Shown one piece after another: positions 38,481-49,305 of a DNA stretch of 64,000 bases (position 1 is its first letter; every line of letters starts with the position of its first letter). Location of the stretch: NCBI GenBank assembly GCA_973895155.1, contig OZ316894.1:5580001-5644000 (forward strand), given 5' to 3'. Origin of the DNA: Marsupella aquatica. Its lineage: Eukaryota; Marchantiophyta. The position numbers were made by a program, and so were the translations under genes. The notes beneath the pieces were generated by a model, which saw nothing but the letters and a program-made list of their open reading frames with translations, made no database searches and was not told the origin of the DNA.

Positions 38481-39041
38481 GAGCTTTTGTTGAGCTTTAG
38501 TGTAGAGTTAGCCACTACTCATTGAAATTTGGTAACTATGTTCACTACCCGTTTGTTGCCTCCTGTAGGCACAATATATACAAATAAAGACCAAGAATGA
38601 GACTTTTTTATCTAGCAGACAATGGGCGTTGCCATATATCATTAGTTTTGGTGGGCAAAGGTAGATCTGTTAGTAGAAACGCCCTAAATTTGCAATTATT
38701 TATTCACAATCACACCAAAACATACCGGGTTCAGATCAAGATTTTAATTAGCACTAAAGTGATAAGTAATTGGCCGAACTATGATGGGGGCCCAAAGAAA
38801 GCCCCCAAGATACTTTTGTCAAAAATGCATACGGACTGCAATATTCTACTCCCACACTGAACTTCTATATAGTTCCTTTGTTCTAAAGAGACCAAAACAA
38901 AATATAATGTATTCTATATGGTATTTGTATTCAGGATAGATGATGGTGGTTACTTAGGCAGAGGAGAGAGATGAGGGGAGCTTTTGTTGAGCTTTAGTGT
39001 AGGGTTAGCCACTACTCATTGAAATTTGGTAACTATGTTCA
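38481..39041. repeat. 64-bp direct repeats about 500 bp apart
   Basis: GAGCTTTTGTTGAGCTTTAG followed by TGTAG-GTTAGCCACTACTC and ATTGAAATTTGGTAACTATG occurs at 38481-38545 and 38978-39041 with one or two differences. The 430 bp between has no coding capacity. Neither copy starts TG or ends CA, so a duplication is more likely than a small LTR element. Confidence 0.8.
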
Positions 39042-40073
39042 TTGCCTCAATCAATTTAAATTAGCAGTGGGACACCTTGGTAGGGTTTTCTTGCATGAGT
39101 TGCATAGAAATTCAAAGAAATAATCCAATGATGGGGATAGGCAATAGAAAACACACTGTTGGAAACATTTCATTCAGTAGTCTCATGTGTCAGGTGAGGG
39201 TGTCACCAAGTTTTGGTAGGATATCTGTTTTACTCCTTAATTTGGGCACATTGTTGGTATTGTCAAAGCATCATCATACCTCCCAACTCTCAAAACAAAA
39301 ATGATTGGGCCTGCCCCAAATCCCAACAATAAGGGATTTAGTTTAAGTTCCTGTATTCTTGAGGGAGTTGAACCGGCTAATGCCACAAGCGTCTAGGAGG
39401 GAAGATATGTTAAAGACTCACATCATATTTACTCACAAATGCTATCAGTAGTTATTCGGGACAGCTTTTAAAGAAATCTTTCTTGACCTAAGGACAGCCA
39501 TGTGATCTTCAAAGACTGGAGAATCCAGCTGTCAATAAGGGGGTAGATTTTCCCCTGAAATTTTTTTTCTATCATTTTTCCACGAGCTGGACAAGGGATT
39601 ATTTGGCTGTATTTCACCAATTAAAATATCATGATTGCCAGCAACATTACTACCGTAGTACGTACCATCCTGACTTATGCAACAAATAAAAATATTAAAA
39701 TTTTGGACCTGAGTGACAAAATATTTTAGAGTAAATTCCAAAAGTCTCAAAATAATATGCAAATTTAACAACAGCCTGAGCATTTTGATATGTACATTGA
39801 CTTTCGTTATTTTCAAATTACAAATTAAATGAAATTGGAGAGCATTACTGGCTTATTTACAAGCACTGAGGGTATCCAACAACACGAAGCAACACACGAA
39901 GGGGATCCAGCAATTAATAAGATTAAATAGTTCTTAGGTCATTAAATGGATTAATGTGTTGTTAGAGCATTATGGACAATAATTATATCCCTCAAGTTTT
40001 TTGGGGCATTGTGATACGGGTTGTGATCCTCTATACAACATTCCTTCATACTAAATGTATTTCTTAATTTTTC
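39042..40073. other. Intergenic, no gene seen
   Basis: AT-rich non-coding flank of the Copia insertion. The last five bases (40074-40078, CCTTT) are its left target-site duplication. Confidence 0.5.
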
Positions 40074-40078
40074 CCTTT

Positions 40079-40242
40079 TGTTGTAACCATTTACTCTAGA
40101 CCATGGTTAACCCCTAACCCTATCCTGAAGGGGTAACATGGGTTAACACCAACCCCAACATGTAACCCTATGGTGACTATATAAGTCACACCCATAATGG
40201 AACACAATAGCGAGTTGCAAGTCTCTCCATTGTCACACAACA
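40079..40242 (+). repeat. 5' LTR of the Copia element
   Basis: 164 bp, TGTTG...CAACA. Contains a TATATAAG TATA-like box (about 40178-40186) and the word GGTTAACCCCTAACCC. It differs from the 3' LTR by one transition. Confidence 0.95.
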
Positions 40243-40660
40243 CGTTATCAGCGCAATAGCATCTAAATTTTTTTTTCAGTTTGGAGTTAAGGTAGGATAA
40301 TTGGAGTACGGCTTTCAGACAAAGAAATTGACTTCCAATGTTGCGTTTTTAGCCCCACCCCACATCAGTAACTGCCACCGATTCAAATCACACCATAATT
40401 TAAACTTCGGATCCTCTGAATAGTCCACGAATCCTTACGGAAAACACACAATCCGTATATAATTGATTAGTGACACTATCGGAGAGGCATGAATCACTTT
40501 GAAATAGTGTTTTCCCGTTCAAATTCGACTCAATTTTTTTATATCTTATTGTTCCGCCACGGAAATCCTGAGTTTCTTTTATCGCCAAGGAAAATCCCGT
40601 GGATAAAAAGGCTACACCCAAATCCCTGGAAGGGATTACGATTTAACCTATTCGCCAGTT
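40243..40660 (+). other. Copia leader with degenerate pol N-terminal trace
   Basis: Begins with the primer-binding-site-like GTTATCAGCGC directly after the LTR. No gag start is seen. Just before 40661 the frame reads KGYTQIPGRDYDLTYSPV in phase with the RT ORF but is preceded by a TAA stop at 40604-40606. The deletion junction therefore lies inside the RT N-terminus, upstream of this point. Confidence 0.7.
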
Positions 40661-42181
40661 ATGGATGTAACTACCTTTAGGTACTTAATATCTTTTTCAA
40701 GAAAGCATAAACTCAAAAACATACTCATGGACGTGGTAACTGCGTACCTATATGGAGTCTTAGACTCCGAAATATATATGAAAGCTCCAAAGGAATTGCT
40801 CGAAAGAGTGGTAGAGCACATCCAGGGGAAGAATATACATACCCTAAGTCAGGACATGAAGTCGGGACTTCGACAGATTGTCCCTGATGATGACATTAAA
40901 GGCCTAGTGTTGAGCAGTGGCAACACACTCAAAGAACCACTCCAGTACCCAGGTAAATATGGGACTGGACAGCAGGCATTTGCTGTGCAAGTCCTTAAAT
41001 CAATAAACGGACTAAAACAGAGCGGACGCATCTGGTATCAGACATTCAAAACTAAGATGCAGACTCTTGGCTTTATAAATGACGACCTCGCCCCTTGCAT
41101 TTTTATAAAACACCTAGCACCTGAGTTCGTGATATTAGCACTATATGTTGATGACGTCAATCTGTTCGGCACCCCCAAGCTATTAAAGCAGACTATTAAT
41201 ACAATGAAGGGCATCTTCGAAATGAAAGAACTGGGAGAACCGACGTATTGCCTCGGTCTACAGTTCGACCACCTGCCACAAGGTATGTTTATTAGTCAAT
41301 CAACTTACACAAAGAAAATTCTTCGACAGTTTAACATGCAGAATGCTTACTCAGTCTCGACTCCCATGGAGATGCGATCCCTGGACATCACTAAAGATAT
41401 GTTTAGAAGGAGACAAGAAAATGAACCACTTCTTGATGCAGACAAGCCTTATTTATCTGCAATCGGAGCTCTCCTCTATCTGGCGAACAACACCCGTCCC
41501 GACATTTCATTTGCAGTGAGTCTCTTGGCACGACATAGCGCCCAACCTACTATTCGCCACTGGAACGGCATCAAACGACTATTTCGTTATCTTCAAGGCT
41601 CCATGGATATGGGCCTGTATTTCGCCAATGATAACCCGGATGAACTGCAAGGATACGCGGACGCTGGATATCTATCCGATCCGCATGACTCGAAATCTCA
41701 GACTGGTTATGTCTTCTTGCAAGGCAACACAGCAATATCATGGCGCAGTACAAAACAAACCTTGACTACCACATCGTCCAATCATTCAGAAGTAATAGCT
41801 CTTTACGAAGCAACAAGAGAAGCGCTATGGCTTCGAAACATCATAAACCACATCCGCAAGAATACTGGTAAGCCACTACTCACCAAACCGACGATTATCC
41901 ATGAAGATAACAAAGCTTGCGTGGACCAAATCAATGCAGGATATATGAAGACAGACCGCACGAAGCATATCGACCCAAAATTTTTCTTTACCCATGAACA
42001 GATAGGGCAGCACATCAATGTGCACTGGAAGAGCTCCCAGGAGAACTGTGCTGATCTATTCACGAAGCCATTACCCGCCAGCCTCCATCGAAAGCACGTA
42101 GCAGCGATCGGCATGACAAGATTGTCGACATTGCGCCCGCCCGTCGACACACAAACGAGAGAAACTCCACAGTTTGAATGA
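40661..42181 (+). CDS. Copia reverse transcriptase / RNase H (partial pol)
   Basis: Uninterrupted 506-codon frame. RT palm motifs: MDVTTFRYL at the start, DVVTAYLYG (24-32), GLKQSGRIWY (117-126) and the catalytic YVDD (162-165), then LGLQFDHLPQGMF and STYTKKIL. PYLSAIGALLYLAN (263-276) and the RNase H part follow: GYADAGYLSD (331-340), SQTGYVF, SSNHSEVIALYEA (372-384), HEDNKAC and KHIDPKFFFTHEQI (435-448), ending ADLFTKPLP (464-472). Catalytic D334, E378 and D416 are about where expected. ATG 40661 is an internal Met of normal pol, so any product would lack the RT fingers N-terminus plus integrase and protease. About 40 extra residues lie between the MKAPKE and GLKQSGR motifs compared with typical plant Copia. 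Confidence 0.9.
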   Translation: MDVTTFRYLISFSRKHKLKNILMDVVTAYLYGVLDSEIYMKAPKELLERVVEHIQGKNIHTLSQDMKSGLRQIVPDDDIKGLVLSSGNTLKEPLQYPGKYGTGQQAFAVQVLKSINGLKQSGRIWYQTFKTKMQTLGFINDDLAPCIFIKHLAPEFVILALYVDDVNLFGTPKLLKQTINTMKGIFEMKELGEPTYCLGLQFDHLPQGMFISQSTYTKKILRQFNMQNAYSVSTPMEMRSLDITKDMFRRRQENEPLLDADKPYLSAIGALLYLANNTRPDISFAVSLLARHSAQPTIRHWNGIKRLFRYLQGSMDMGLYFANDNPDELQGYADAGYLSDPHDSKSQTGYVFLQGNTAISWRSTKQTLTTTSSNHSEVIALYEATREALWLRNIINHIRKNTGKPLLTKPTIIHEDNKACVDQINAGYMKTDRTKHIDPKFFFTHEQIGQHINVHWKSSQENCADLFTKPLPASLHRKHVAAIGMTRLSTLRPPVDTQTRETPQFE

Positions 42182-42543
42182 GCAGCTCGAGCCGACAGAC
42201 GACAGCCGACTCGACGACGATGCAACCTAAAACTTTCATTCCTGTATACATAGACAGAATACGATTTCTCATACCAATACAAGATAGAATAATTATTATC
42301 GTAAACACCCCATTTAAACTAAGGGGAAGTAGTTTTAGTAATAGGGGACCCAAATTAAACTTTACATTTGGACAAATTATAAGGTAGACTCACCTTAGTG
42401 CAAATTTAAGAAAATCCTACTAATGGTGGCTAGAACCCTTTTTCCTTATGAAGAAAGCAGAAGGTTTTAATGGGGCAGCACCAAAAATAAACATAGGGTT
42501 AGTAGTGTGGTGATTTTATACCCCTAAACTCTCCAAGGGGAAG

Positions 42544-42707
42544 TGTTGTAACCATTTACTCTAGACCATGGTTAACCCCTAACCCTATCCTGAAGGGGTA
42601 ACATGGGTTAACACCAACCCCAACATGTAACCCTATGGTGACTATATAAGTCATACCCATAATGGAACACAATAGCGAGTTGCAAGTCTCTCCATTGTCA
42701 CACAACA
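42544..42707 (+). repeat. 3' LTR of the Copia element
   Basis: 164 bp, TGTTG...CAACA, followed by the right CCTTT target-site duplication (42708-42712). Preceded directly by the polypurine tract AAGGGGAAG. Confidence 0.95.
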
Positions 42708-42712
42708 CCTTT

Positions 42713-43560
42713 GTATTTTTCAGGGCATTCTAGGAGAAAAAGAATATATGCCTAGTCAAGATTTTGATCCCATAGTGCCCTCTAAACAGGACTTTATTAG
42801 GGCCTTCAAACCTCAAAATCTGATTCTAAATTTTTTTTAACCTCACTAAACTTTGACAGGCCCTCTCATATCCTTAATGCCCTCTGATACCCCTAAGGCC
42901 CTCTCAACAGGGTTTTAACGTATACAAAATGCCTCGCTGATTTGGCGATCGGCCATCAAATGCTGTCGCTAGAAACGATCCTCTGTGCAGCGGTGGTGGG
43001 GGCAGGAGCAGCAGCGCAGACTTACTTTACACCTACAGAGGCGACCTGTCATGATGTCATTGAGCGCCAATATGACGCCGATTCATCAATGGGAAACGAT
43101 TTCATATTATCCGGTTCCGCAGAGTAAACGGATAACGTTTCTGTGCATTGTTTTCGGAAGAAGGAATCGAAAAAGAGGCCTTTCGGTGCTTCAGGTCCCT
43201 TGCTTGCTTGCTTGCGTGTCAATGCTTCTCTCTCATGGCTCGAATCCGTCCAGCGAGTGTGGCAGCAATTAGAAAAGATGGTTTTCTCGACTGAGCATCT
43301 GTCTCGGACGTCGCACTGACGCGGCGGATAATGTTTTCTCGACACGCGCGCTAGTCGTCGTTGGCTTTGCCAACTTAATTGTCTGGATTGCAAAAGCAAT
43401 ACCAATATGTGTAACTCGTTGCGTGATGTGTCGCTGGCTTGATTATTATTTATTTAGTTAATTAGAGGTACGCTTTTCGAGCTGAGTCATGCCGCTCTCG
43501 AGCATGATAAATTCATGACGAGTCGATTACTGTATAGAGAGTGGAGCTTGGAGAGTGTTC
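42713..43560. other. Intergenic, no gene seen
   Basis: Degenerate reiterations of GCCCTCT-AAACAGGACTTTATTAGGGCC-like words at about 42778-42915, resembling part of the tandem unit at 46577-46808. The rest (about 43140-43420) is moderately GC-rich without a recognisable frame. Confidence 0.45.
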
Positions 43561-45278
43561 ATGGCGGCCTCCAGTGGGAGCAAAGGTAAGGAGCTGAAAA
43601 GGGGGTCGGGAAGCTTGACGACACGCGTCCGAGTCGTCTGTTTGCTGTAGTGATTTCAGTAGACCGACAACTTACTTTAATGTTGATTCCAAAGAGACAC
43701 TTTAACAGGCCAATCCACTTCGACAGTGGTAACCGAAAGCATGGATATCGAACAATCCAATCCAGTTTGGGCACATGTCGCGTCGATTTTTCAGTTTTTC
43801 AATTATGAAAAGTGCGATTCGTAGGTTGCCTAGATGGTCGATTTCACCGTAGGGGGCTTTGTTTGTCATTGATGTTCTGCGATCGTGTGCTGTGTGCGAG
43901 GGTTGGAGTGTTTGAGGGGCTTGAGGTGGAGAAATTCTTCCAGACGGCCTTTTGCCAAATCGCAAAATTGAAGCGTTGGACAATCTTCGAAGTGGTTTTG
44001 GCGAAAATGATTTTCGGTCTGTTCGAATTCGGGCTCCAGATGCCATACAAAAACAATGAACCTGTACTGCGAAGCCACTCGTTGCGTCGAGAGAGGGGTG
44101 TTAGACGTCCTTTGTTCTCGTTGTCATGATATTACCTGAAGAAGATAAAACGCAAGCTTTTAGCGTAGATCGACTGAAATTAAGGTACCATGTCAGAAGA
44201 GACAGCAGATAGCCTCTGACTTGCTTCTAGGTCGCTTTTTGTTTCGGTGGTGCTTCATTCCAATGTGACGTTTCCTACGAAAATCCTCAACGAAGTTACT
44301 ACAAACTCACTAATTCCCTTGGAGAGTGATTCTGATTTAATTCAATAATTCCATGTCGTCTCCATCACTGTCGTTCGCTTCATCAGTTTTGTTCTATGCT
44401 TCCTATCTTGTGCTTCCACATATCTTGATCTGCGTGAAACGATCACTACAGTAGTTAACTGTGTAGCTAACTGTAGGTTGGGGAAAAACCCGAAACTGGA
44501 AGCGTAATATAATCTGACCTTTTGTTCCTTACGGCCGGTTAGATGCCGACAGTCAACTTCACATCCGTGCTTTCTTCTTCACAAAGCTCAGTTCATTTGG
44601 GCTTCCAGACTAATATTCAATTCATTTTAAAGGTGTGACCGTGTCTTATACGATGTTCACACATTGTTCAACTTCTCACGCTGTTGCTAGATTATTCTTT
44701 TCTTGGTTTTATCCACTGCGCACATGATCTCTTGCTCTGTATCATCTGGTACCTTTCATGTTGGTCTTTCTAAGAATTCGTCTTCATCTGTTGAAGTCTG
44801 ATGGAGTTGACATATAGTATCTATATGATTATCTCCACACAGCTATATATTTCTTTTTGTAATTCTCAATAGTTCTCGCTGTAGCTGTTTAGATTTGTTC
44901 TCGTAATCTGTGGGAGATGCAACTTCTCCACCTTGTGCTTTCCAGTGATAATCTGTTATGTTTGGAGTCAGGTTCGTTTATCTACTCTCCATACTCTTTT
45001 AAGCTCTTACCAGTGGGGATGCCGATGTTAGGCGATTGCTGAGTATCGTAGTGATTTCTGGATAGGCTTGCCCTAGTCGTTTTATTATCCCGGTATGGTT
45101 ACATGATCGGATAGTAGAAGTTTGTCTCACTACCAATAATGAAATATTAAGTATACCAGTGTAATCCTGATAATATACACAGCAATGCAATAAACTGGAC
45201 ATTTTGCGGAAATTATGAATGATGCGCTTAAGAATGAATCTAGGGGAGAAGAGCATGACAGAGCTCGTGAAGGAGCTG
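43561..45278 (+). other. Candidate two-exon start of a spliced transcript
   Basis: ATG 43561 opens MAASSGSK followed by a consensus donor (AAAG|GTAAGG at 43585/43586). A second short open stretch at 45244-45278 ends at a strong donor (GAGCTG|GTAAGT) and joins in phase to give MAASSGSKG-EKSMTELVKEL. The acceptor (AATCTAG) is weak, and I could not find a convincing continuation to a known protein. It may be chance. Confidence 0.18.
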
Positions 45279-46576
45279 GTAAGTACGAATCTCACCCAAG
45301 TTCCAAAGCAGGGGTTTGGTAGGGGAGGGGAGATTTCACTCGGGCTAATTAGAAACCTTCATGTGGTTTCTGCTCATAACGAGAGAAAGTGCAACTAGAA
45401 TTCCCTTCAAGTTGTTCAATATAAAGCCCGCATTTGAGTTTAGATCTCAACCCAACCACAATGGAATAAAGGTAGTCGATCGACTGAAAATAAAGTTTCT
45501 CAAAGCATGATCTGCGCATTCGCGCCTTTGTTTACTTTTGTGCCTTCTCCATTGCTTATTCCCAGAAACCACCACTCTTCTGTCAGACGGTCAATGTACC
45601 GTCTAAAAAGCTAGATTAGCGATCGACGTCAGGACCGCCAAGCATTGGCACTCTACCCTCTACAGTCTTTGAACATTCGAAAGCTGACAGCAAAATTTGG
45701 CAACTCGATGTGGACCATGCCCTAAGGATGCGGACTCAAAATAATCTATGAATGGAGATGAAACCAGAAGACAAGTTGCAGATAACTTGAATAAGCCACG
45801 TAAGAATGCATTGTCTGCAGTATTCCCAGCGTACTAGGGATTTAATTTGGAGATAGTTTCAGAAATTGAATAGCATTCTTCAGTGATAGCTATGTGAACG
45901 CAGACTCACCTTGGCCAACCCATATGCTACCACAGCAAGAAAAGGGTAATACGCTTACAATGACTGACAGGAGTTGCAAGGTCTGCATTGGCTTCGCCAA
46001 ACCAAAACAATTCCAACGAGGATACTGTTTGGAACGAGTCCAAATACTGTCAACCAGTGTTTGGTATCAAAACCATAGACGGAAATAAAAACCGAGTACA
46101 CTTACAGTGCAGTAACACTTAAGCAGGAACAGCTACTGCACAGTCACGTATAATGGATGAGATCTTCAAGGCAAAATGCATTCAGTCCATACACGGTTAG
46201 GAAGTTCAGGTAGTCCTTCATCAGCAAGGAGACTTGCTTGTGGAAACAGATTTTGCGGAAACAGATTGTTTAAGTTAGTGGAATTAGTTCTTGCCGATCT
46301 GTCCACAAAACTTAGAGGGTTATTAGTAAGTTGGTGATATCAATCAGCTCGGACTTGGAGCCATGGGTGGAATACTTGGCTGTCTGAAATTCAATGAATC
46401 TACAGATTTGGAAGATTTGGTGAACTTCGCAAACCAGGATGTCATGGCGTCCCTTGGTGTGATGGAATCTGAAGAATGTACAGTCAAGATGTGGATCATC
46501 TCATTATGACAGTTTTCCTCTACTTTATTAGAATTAGTAGAGGCCTTTGAGAGTGTTAAGGTCCTTTTACCAGATA
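45279..46576. other. Intergenic, no gene established
   Basis: Contains a plus-strand 48-codon frame at 46362-46508 beginning MGGILGCLKFNESTDLEDLV, protein-like but with no family I recognise, and isolated splice-like words. Nothing is firm enough to call a gene. Confidence 0.35.
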
Positions 46577-46808
46577 ATTCTGAACAATAATAGCCCCTCA
46601 AAACTTGAACAATAATAGCCCCTCAAAAGTAGATGTGATGCCCTATAAACATTAGTATACAGATCATTCTGAACAATAATATATAGCCCCTCAAAACCAG
46701 ATGGGATGCATGCCCTCTAAACAAGACATTAGTATCCAGATCATTCTGAACAATAATAGCCCCTCAAAGCTAGATGGGATGCCCTCTAAACAAGACATTA
46801 GTATGTGC
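46577..46808. repeat. Tandem repeat, about 62-78 bp unit, 3-4 copies
   Basis: Units start ATTCTGAACAATAATAGCCC and run through CTCAAA..TAGATGGGATGCC, CTCTAAACAAGACATTAGTA and TCCAGATC. Copies begin near 46577 (short), 46604, 46666 and 46744. Confidence 0.85.
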
Positions 46809-46972
46809 TTAATGCTCTATGTGATTTTTCTCTTTGTCATCTTATATTCCACTTTGTAATTTCAGTGGAATATGCCCGGGGATATGCACCATCAAGATTT
46901 GTTTAAACTCATAATTAAATTCTACTGTACTTTTACTAAAACTAGTAAAAATGAAACTTTCTTAGGGTATTA

Positions 46973-47108
46973 ATGCAACAACAGCTTCTCTGAATTTGAG
47001 AAGCTGTTGTTGCATATAATGTTCTGTGTTCCCAGTTTTGAGAAGCTGTTATTGCATATAATTAATATACCAGAAAATTATATGCAACAACAGCTTCTCA
47101 AAACTGGG
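46973..47108. repeat. Nested foldback: two long hairpins sharing one motif
   Basis: Hairpin 1: ATGCAACAACAGCTTCTC (46973-46990), 7-nt loop, exact complement to 47015. Hairpin 2: 33-bp arms at 47031-47063 and 47076-47108 (outer end CCCAGTTTTGAGAAGCTG) with a single mismatch and a 12-nt loop. All four arms contain the same GAGAAGCTGTT(G/A)TTGCAT core in alternating orientation. A miniature inverted-repeat element is the likeliest origin; transcripts would form a microRNA-precursor-like stem. Confidence 0.85.
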
Positions 47109-48737
47109 AGATGAATCTCTCTTTTTTCCCCGCAGCATTAATGACCTGTGTAAGTTTTTGTATCTTTGTCTTTGTAATATTCAAGGCATTGATGGCAAAC
47201 CATTGCACTATCAAGATTTGGATTGGCATCAATGGAGGTCAATTTTAAGTTTTTAAGTTTTTAATAGTTTTTTGCGTACCCATAATTGCGACTCCAAGAT
47301 TCTGCTGATATCAGGTATTGCCTGCAGCTGCTCTTTGATAAGGATGGAGGAGGGCGGAATTGGTGCAGGGATGCGACGGCCTGGTGCAATGATGTGGACG
47401 TGGTGCGGAGGGATATTGTGGTGTCTATTCTGTCGACATGTGGGGATGGTGTTTCTGGCAGCCAGTGTAGGCAATACGTTGAATAGATTGAGGGCTTCAC
47501 ATTTCACTCATACTGCCTTAAGTAGTTTGCCCAATGGTAGAAACCAAATGAACTTAATTTCCTCAAAAATATTTTAAAATATTTATAAGCTCTGGAAAAG
47601 GGGGGAAGCAAGCAGCACAATGATTCATGAGCCAAGGAGACAATTCACACCAAGGAGTCCAGGTGGCACCCAAATAAGCTGAATTGTCACAAATGGATTG
47701 CAATTTTCCTACACACTTTCTTGAGATTCTAGGGCATTGATATTTTGCAGAATGATTATACAACATTTTCCAGAAATGTTGTTGCAAAATATTTTTTATA
47801 GAGCATTGCTTGTTATCGGAAATATAGTCATTTTTCCCTTGGGGGCCTCATTCCAAGGGAGGGCCCATATCACGGGCGGAGTTTTCAAGTAATAAATACC
47901 CTATAACTTAAGAAAATAAAATAGATTTTTACTATTTTTAACCCCTAACTTTATGGTATATTCTCATGTTTGATATTAAAAACCCTATAGTTCTTATAAT
48001 TCTTAACTTGGATTAAAACACCCCTATATTTCTTCAACAAAATTGTAAAATCTTCCAGTCACGCATTTGAATTAAAAAAACCCTAACTTCTTCACGCATG
48101 ATGGGTCGGAAAAAAAGAAGTGAGGACCCCGGGACTTTTCCATTGTGAAGCTAAAGGAAATTTTAATTTACATGAGCGTCGTGGTGGAATCCTATTTTTT
48201 AGAGAGCATTGCTCTTGTTACAAAAAGTGTTTTCATTGACTAATTTTATTGTTATACAGCTACTTAAAATTTTACTTTTGGGAGTATTGTTGATGAATCA
48301 TATTTTTCAGAGAGCACTGCTCTTGTCATAAAGAGCATTTTTTTTGCTGTAGAGCTACTGGAAATCATGTTGATCATACGACGTTGCTCTTGTTACAAGG
48401 ACCGCTTCAAGTACTTTGCCGCTACGGAAGCTTCAGGAAATGTTAAATGTGCATCTTCATTTTCTATTCCATATACATTATTTCTCAATTTCTTTTTTTG
48501 GTGCACATTATGTTCTTATAGTGACAGAAATGTAGGTGGACAATTAATGACAGAATTTACCATCCATTGTAGTTAAGTTGTCTCATGATTATGTGTAATA
48601 TGGTCTATTCCATGTTATGATCTGTTCCCTGTCACAGTCCATGGGGATAGATGGAGACAACTCAGCAGTCCATCTGGGCTTTAGTTTCGAAGGTTCTGTT
48701 ATGAAAGCACTAGCCCCATGCCCGAGCGTTCCACGAA
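47109..48737. other. Intergenic with degenerate AGAGCATTGCTCTTGT repeats
   Basis: Variants of TTTTTAGAGAGCATTGCTCT followed by TGTTA recur near 47790, 48194, 48304 and 48385, suggesting an old tandem or dispersed repeat with unit near 75-110 bp. Frames at 47253-47577 overlap on opposite strands and have no domain. Confidence 0.45.
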
Positions 48738-49305
48738 AGATGTTGAGTGAGGTCAAAATGTTGAGGTGAGGGCAAGATTTTGAGTGAGGGCAAGATGTTG
48801 AGGTGAGGGCAAGATTTCAAGTGAGGGCAAGACATCGAGGTGAGGGCAAGATTCCAAGTGAGGACTGGATATCGAGGTGAATGCAACATTTTGAGGTGAG
48901 GGCAAGATGTGGAGGTGAGGGCAAGATATCGACGGGGATATCGACTGAGGGCAAGATGTTGAGGCAAGCCGGGGCAAGATGTCGAGGGGAGGGAAAGATG
49001 TCAACTTGGAGAGACAAAAATGTTTAGATGAGGGCAAGATGTCAAGGCAAGGGCCAGATGTCGAGGAGAGGCAAAGATGTCAACTTGGAGAGACAAAAAT
49101 GTTTAGATGAGGGCAAGATGTCAAGGCAAGGGCCAGATGTCGAGGAGAGGCAAAGATGTTGAGGCGAGGGCAAGGTGTCAATTAGAGACAAAGATGTCGA
49201 GGAGAGGGTAACATGTCGAGGAGATGCAAAGATGTTGAGGTGAGGGCAAGGTGTCAAGTAGAGACAAAGAGATGTCGAGGAGAGAGTAACATGTCGAGGA
49301 GATGA
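48738..49305. repeat. Purine-rich minisatellite 1 (18-19 bp unit, higher-order)
   Basis: About thirty degenerate copies of a unit like GATGTCGAGGTGAGGGCAA. A higher-order repeat is visible: 79 bp starting at TGTTTAGATGAGGG (49021 and 49100) is nearly identical, and a second pair of about 75-bp blocks lies at about 49155-49300. The plus strand is almost all purine. The minus strand gives a repetitive Pro/Leu/Ser frame that I do not regard as a gene. A lead-in GCCCGAGCGTTCCACGAAAG (about 48720-48739) precedes the array. Confidence 0.9.

Larger units (their letters stand above)
40079..42707 (+). mobile_element. Ty1/Copia LTR retrotransposon, internally deleted
   Basis: Complete boundaries: LTRs of 164 bp at 40079-40242 and 42544-42707, both starting TGTTG and ending CAACA, with one base difference (C/T in the AAGTCACACCC stretch). 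The 5-bp target-site duplication CCTTT is exact (40074-40078 and 42708-42712). A polypurine tract (AAGGGGAAG, ending at 42543) abuts the 3' LTR, and a GTTATCAGCGC primer-site-like sequence follows the 5' LTR. Total 2,629 bp, about half a usual Copia. Gag, protease, integrase and the N-terminal RT are missing, so it could move only with enzymes supplied by another element. The near-identical LTRs imply recent insertion. Confidence 0.95.

Noticed and set aside
45890-45960. Minus-strand exon-like stretch ending in a GTGAGT donor (YYPFLAVVAYGLAK)
   Set aside because: Only one isolated candidate exon; no neighbouring exons in phase and no family identified.
48710-49257. Minus-strand repetitive Pro/Leu/Ser proteins
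   Set aside because: They are the translation of the purine-rich minisatellite, frame-open only because the strand lacks stop codons.
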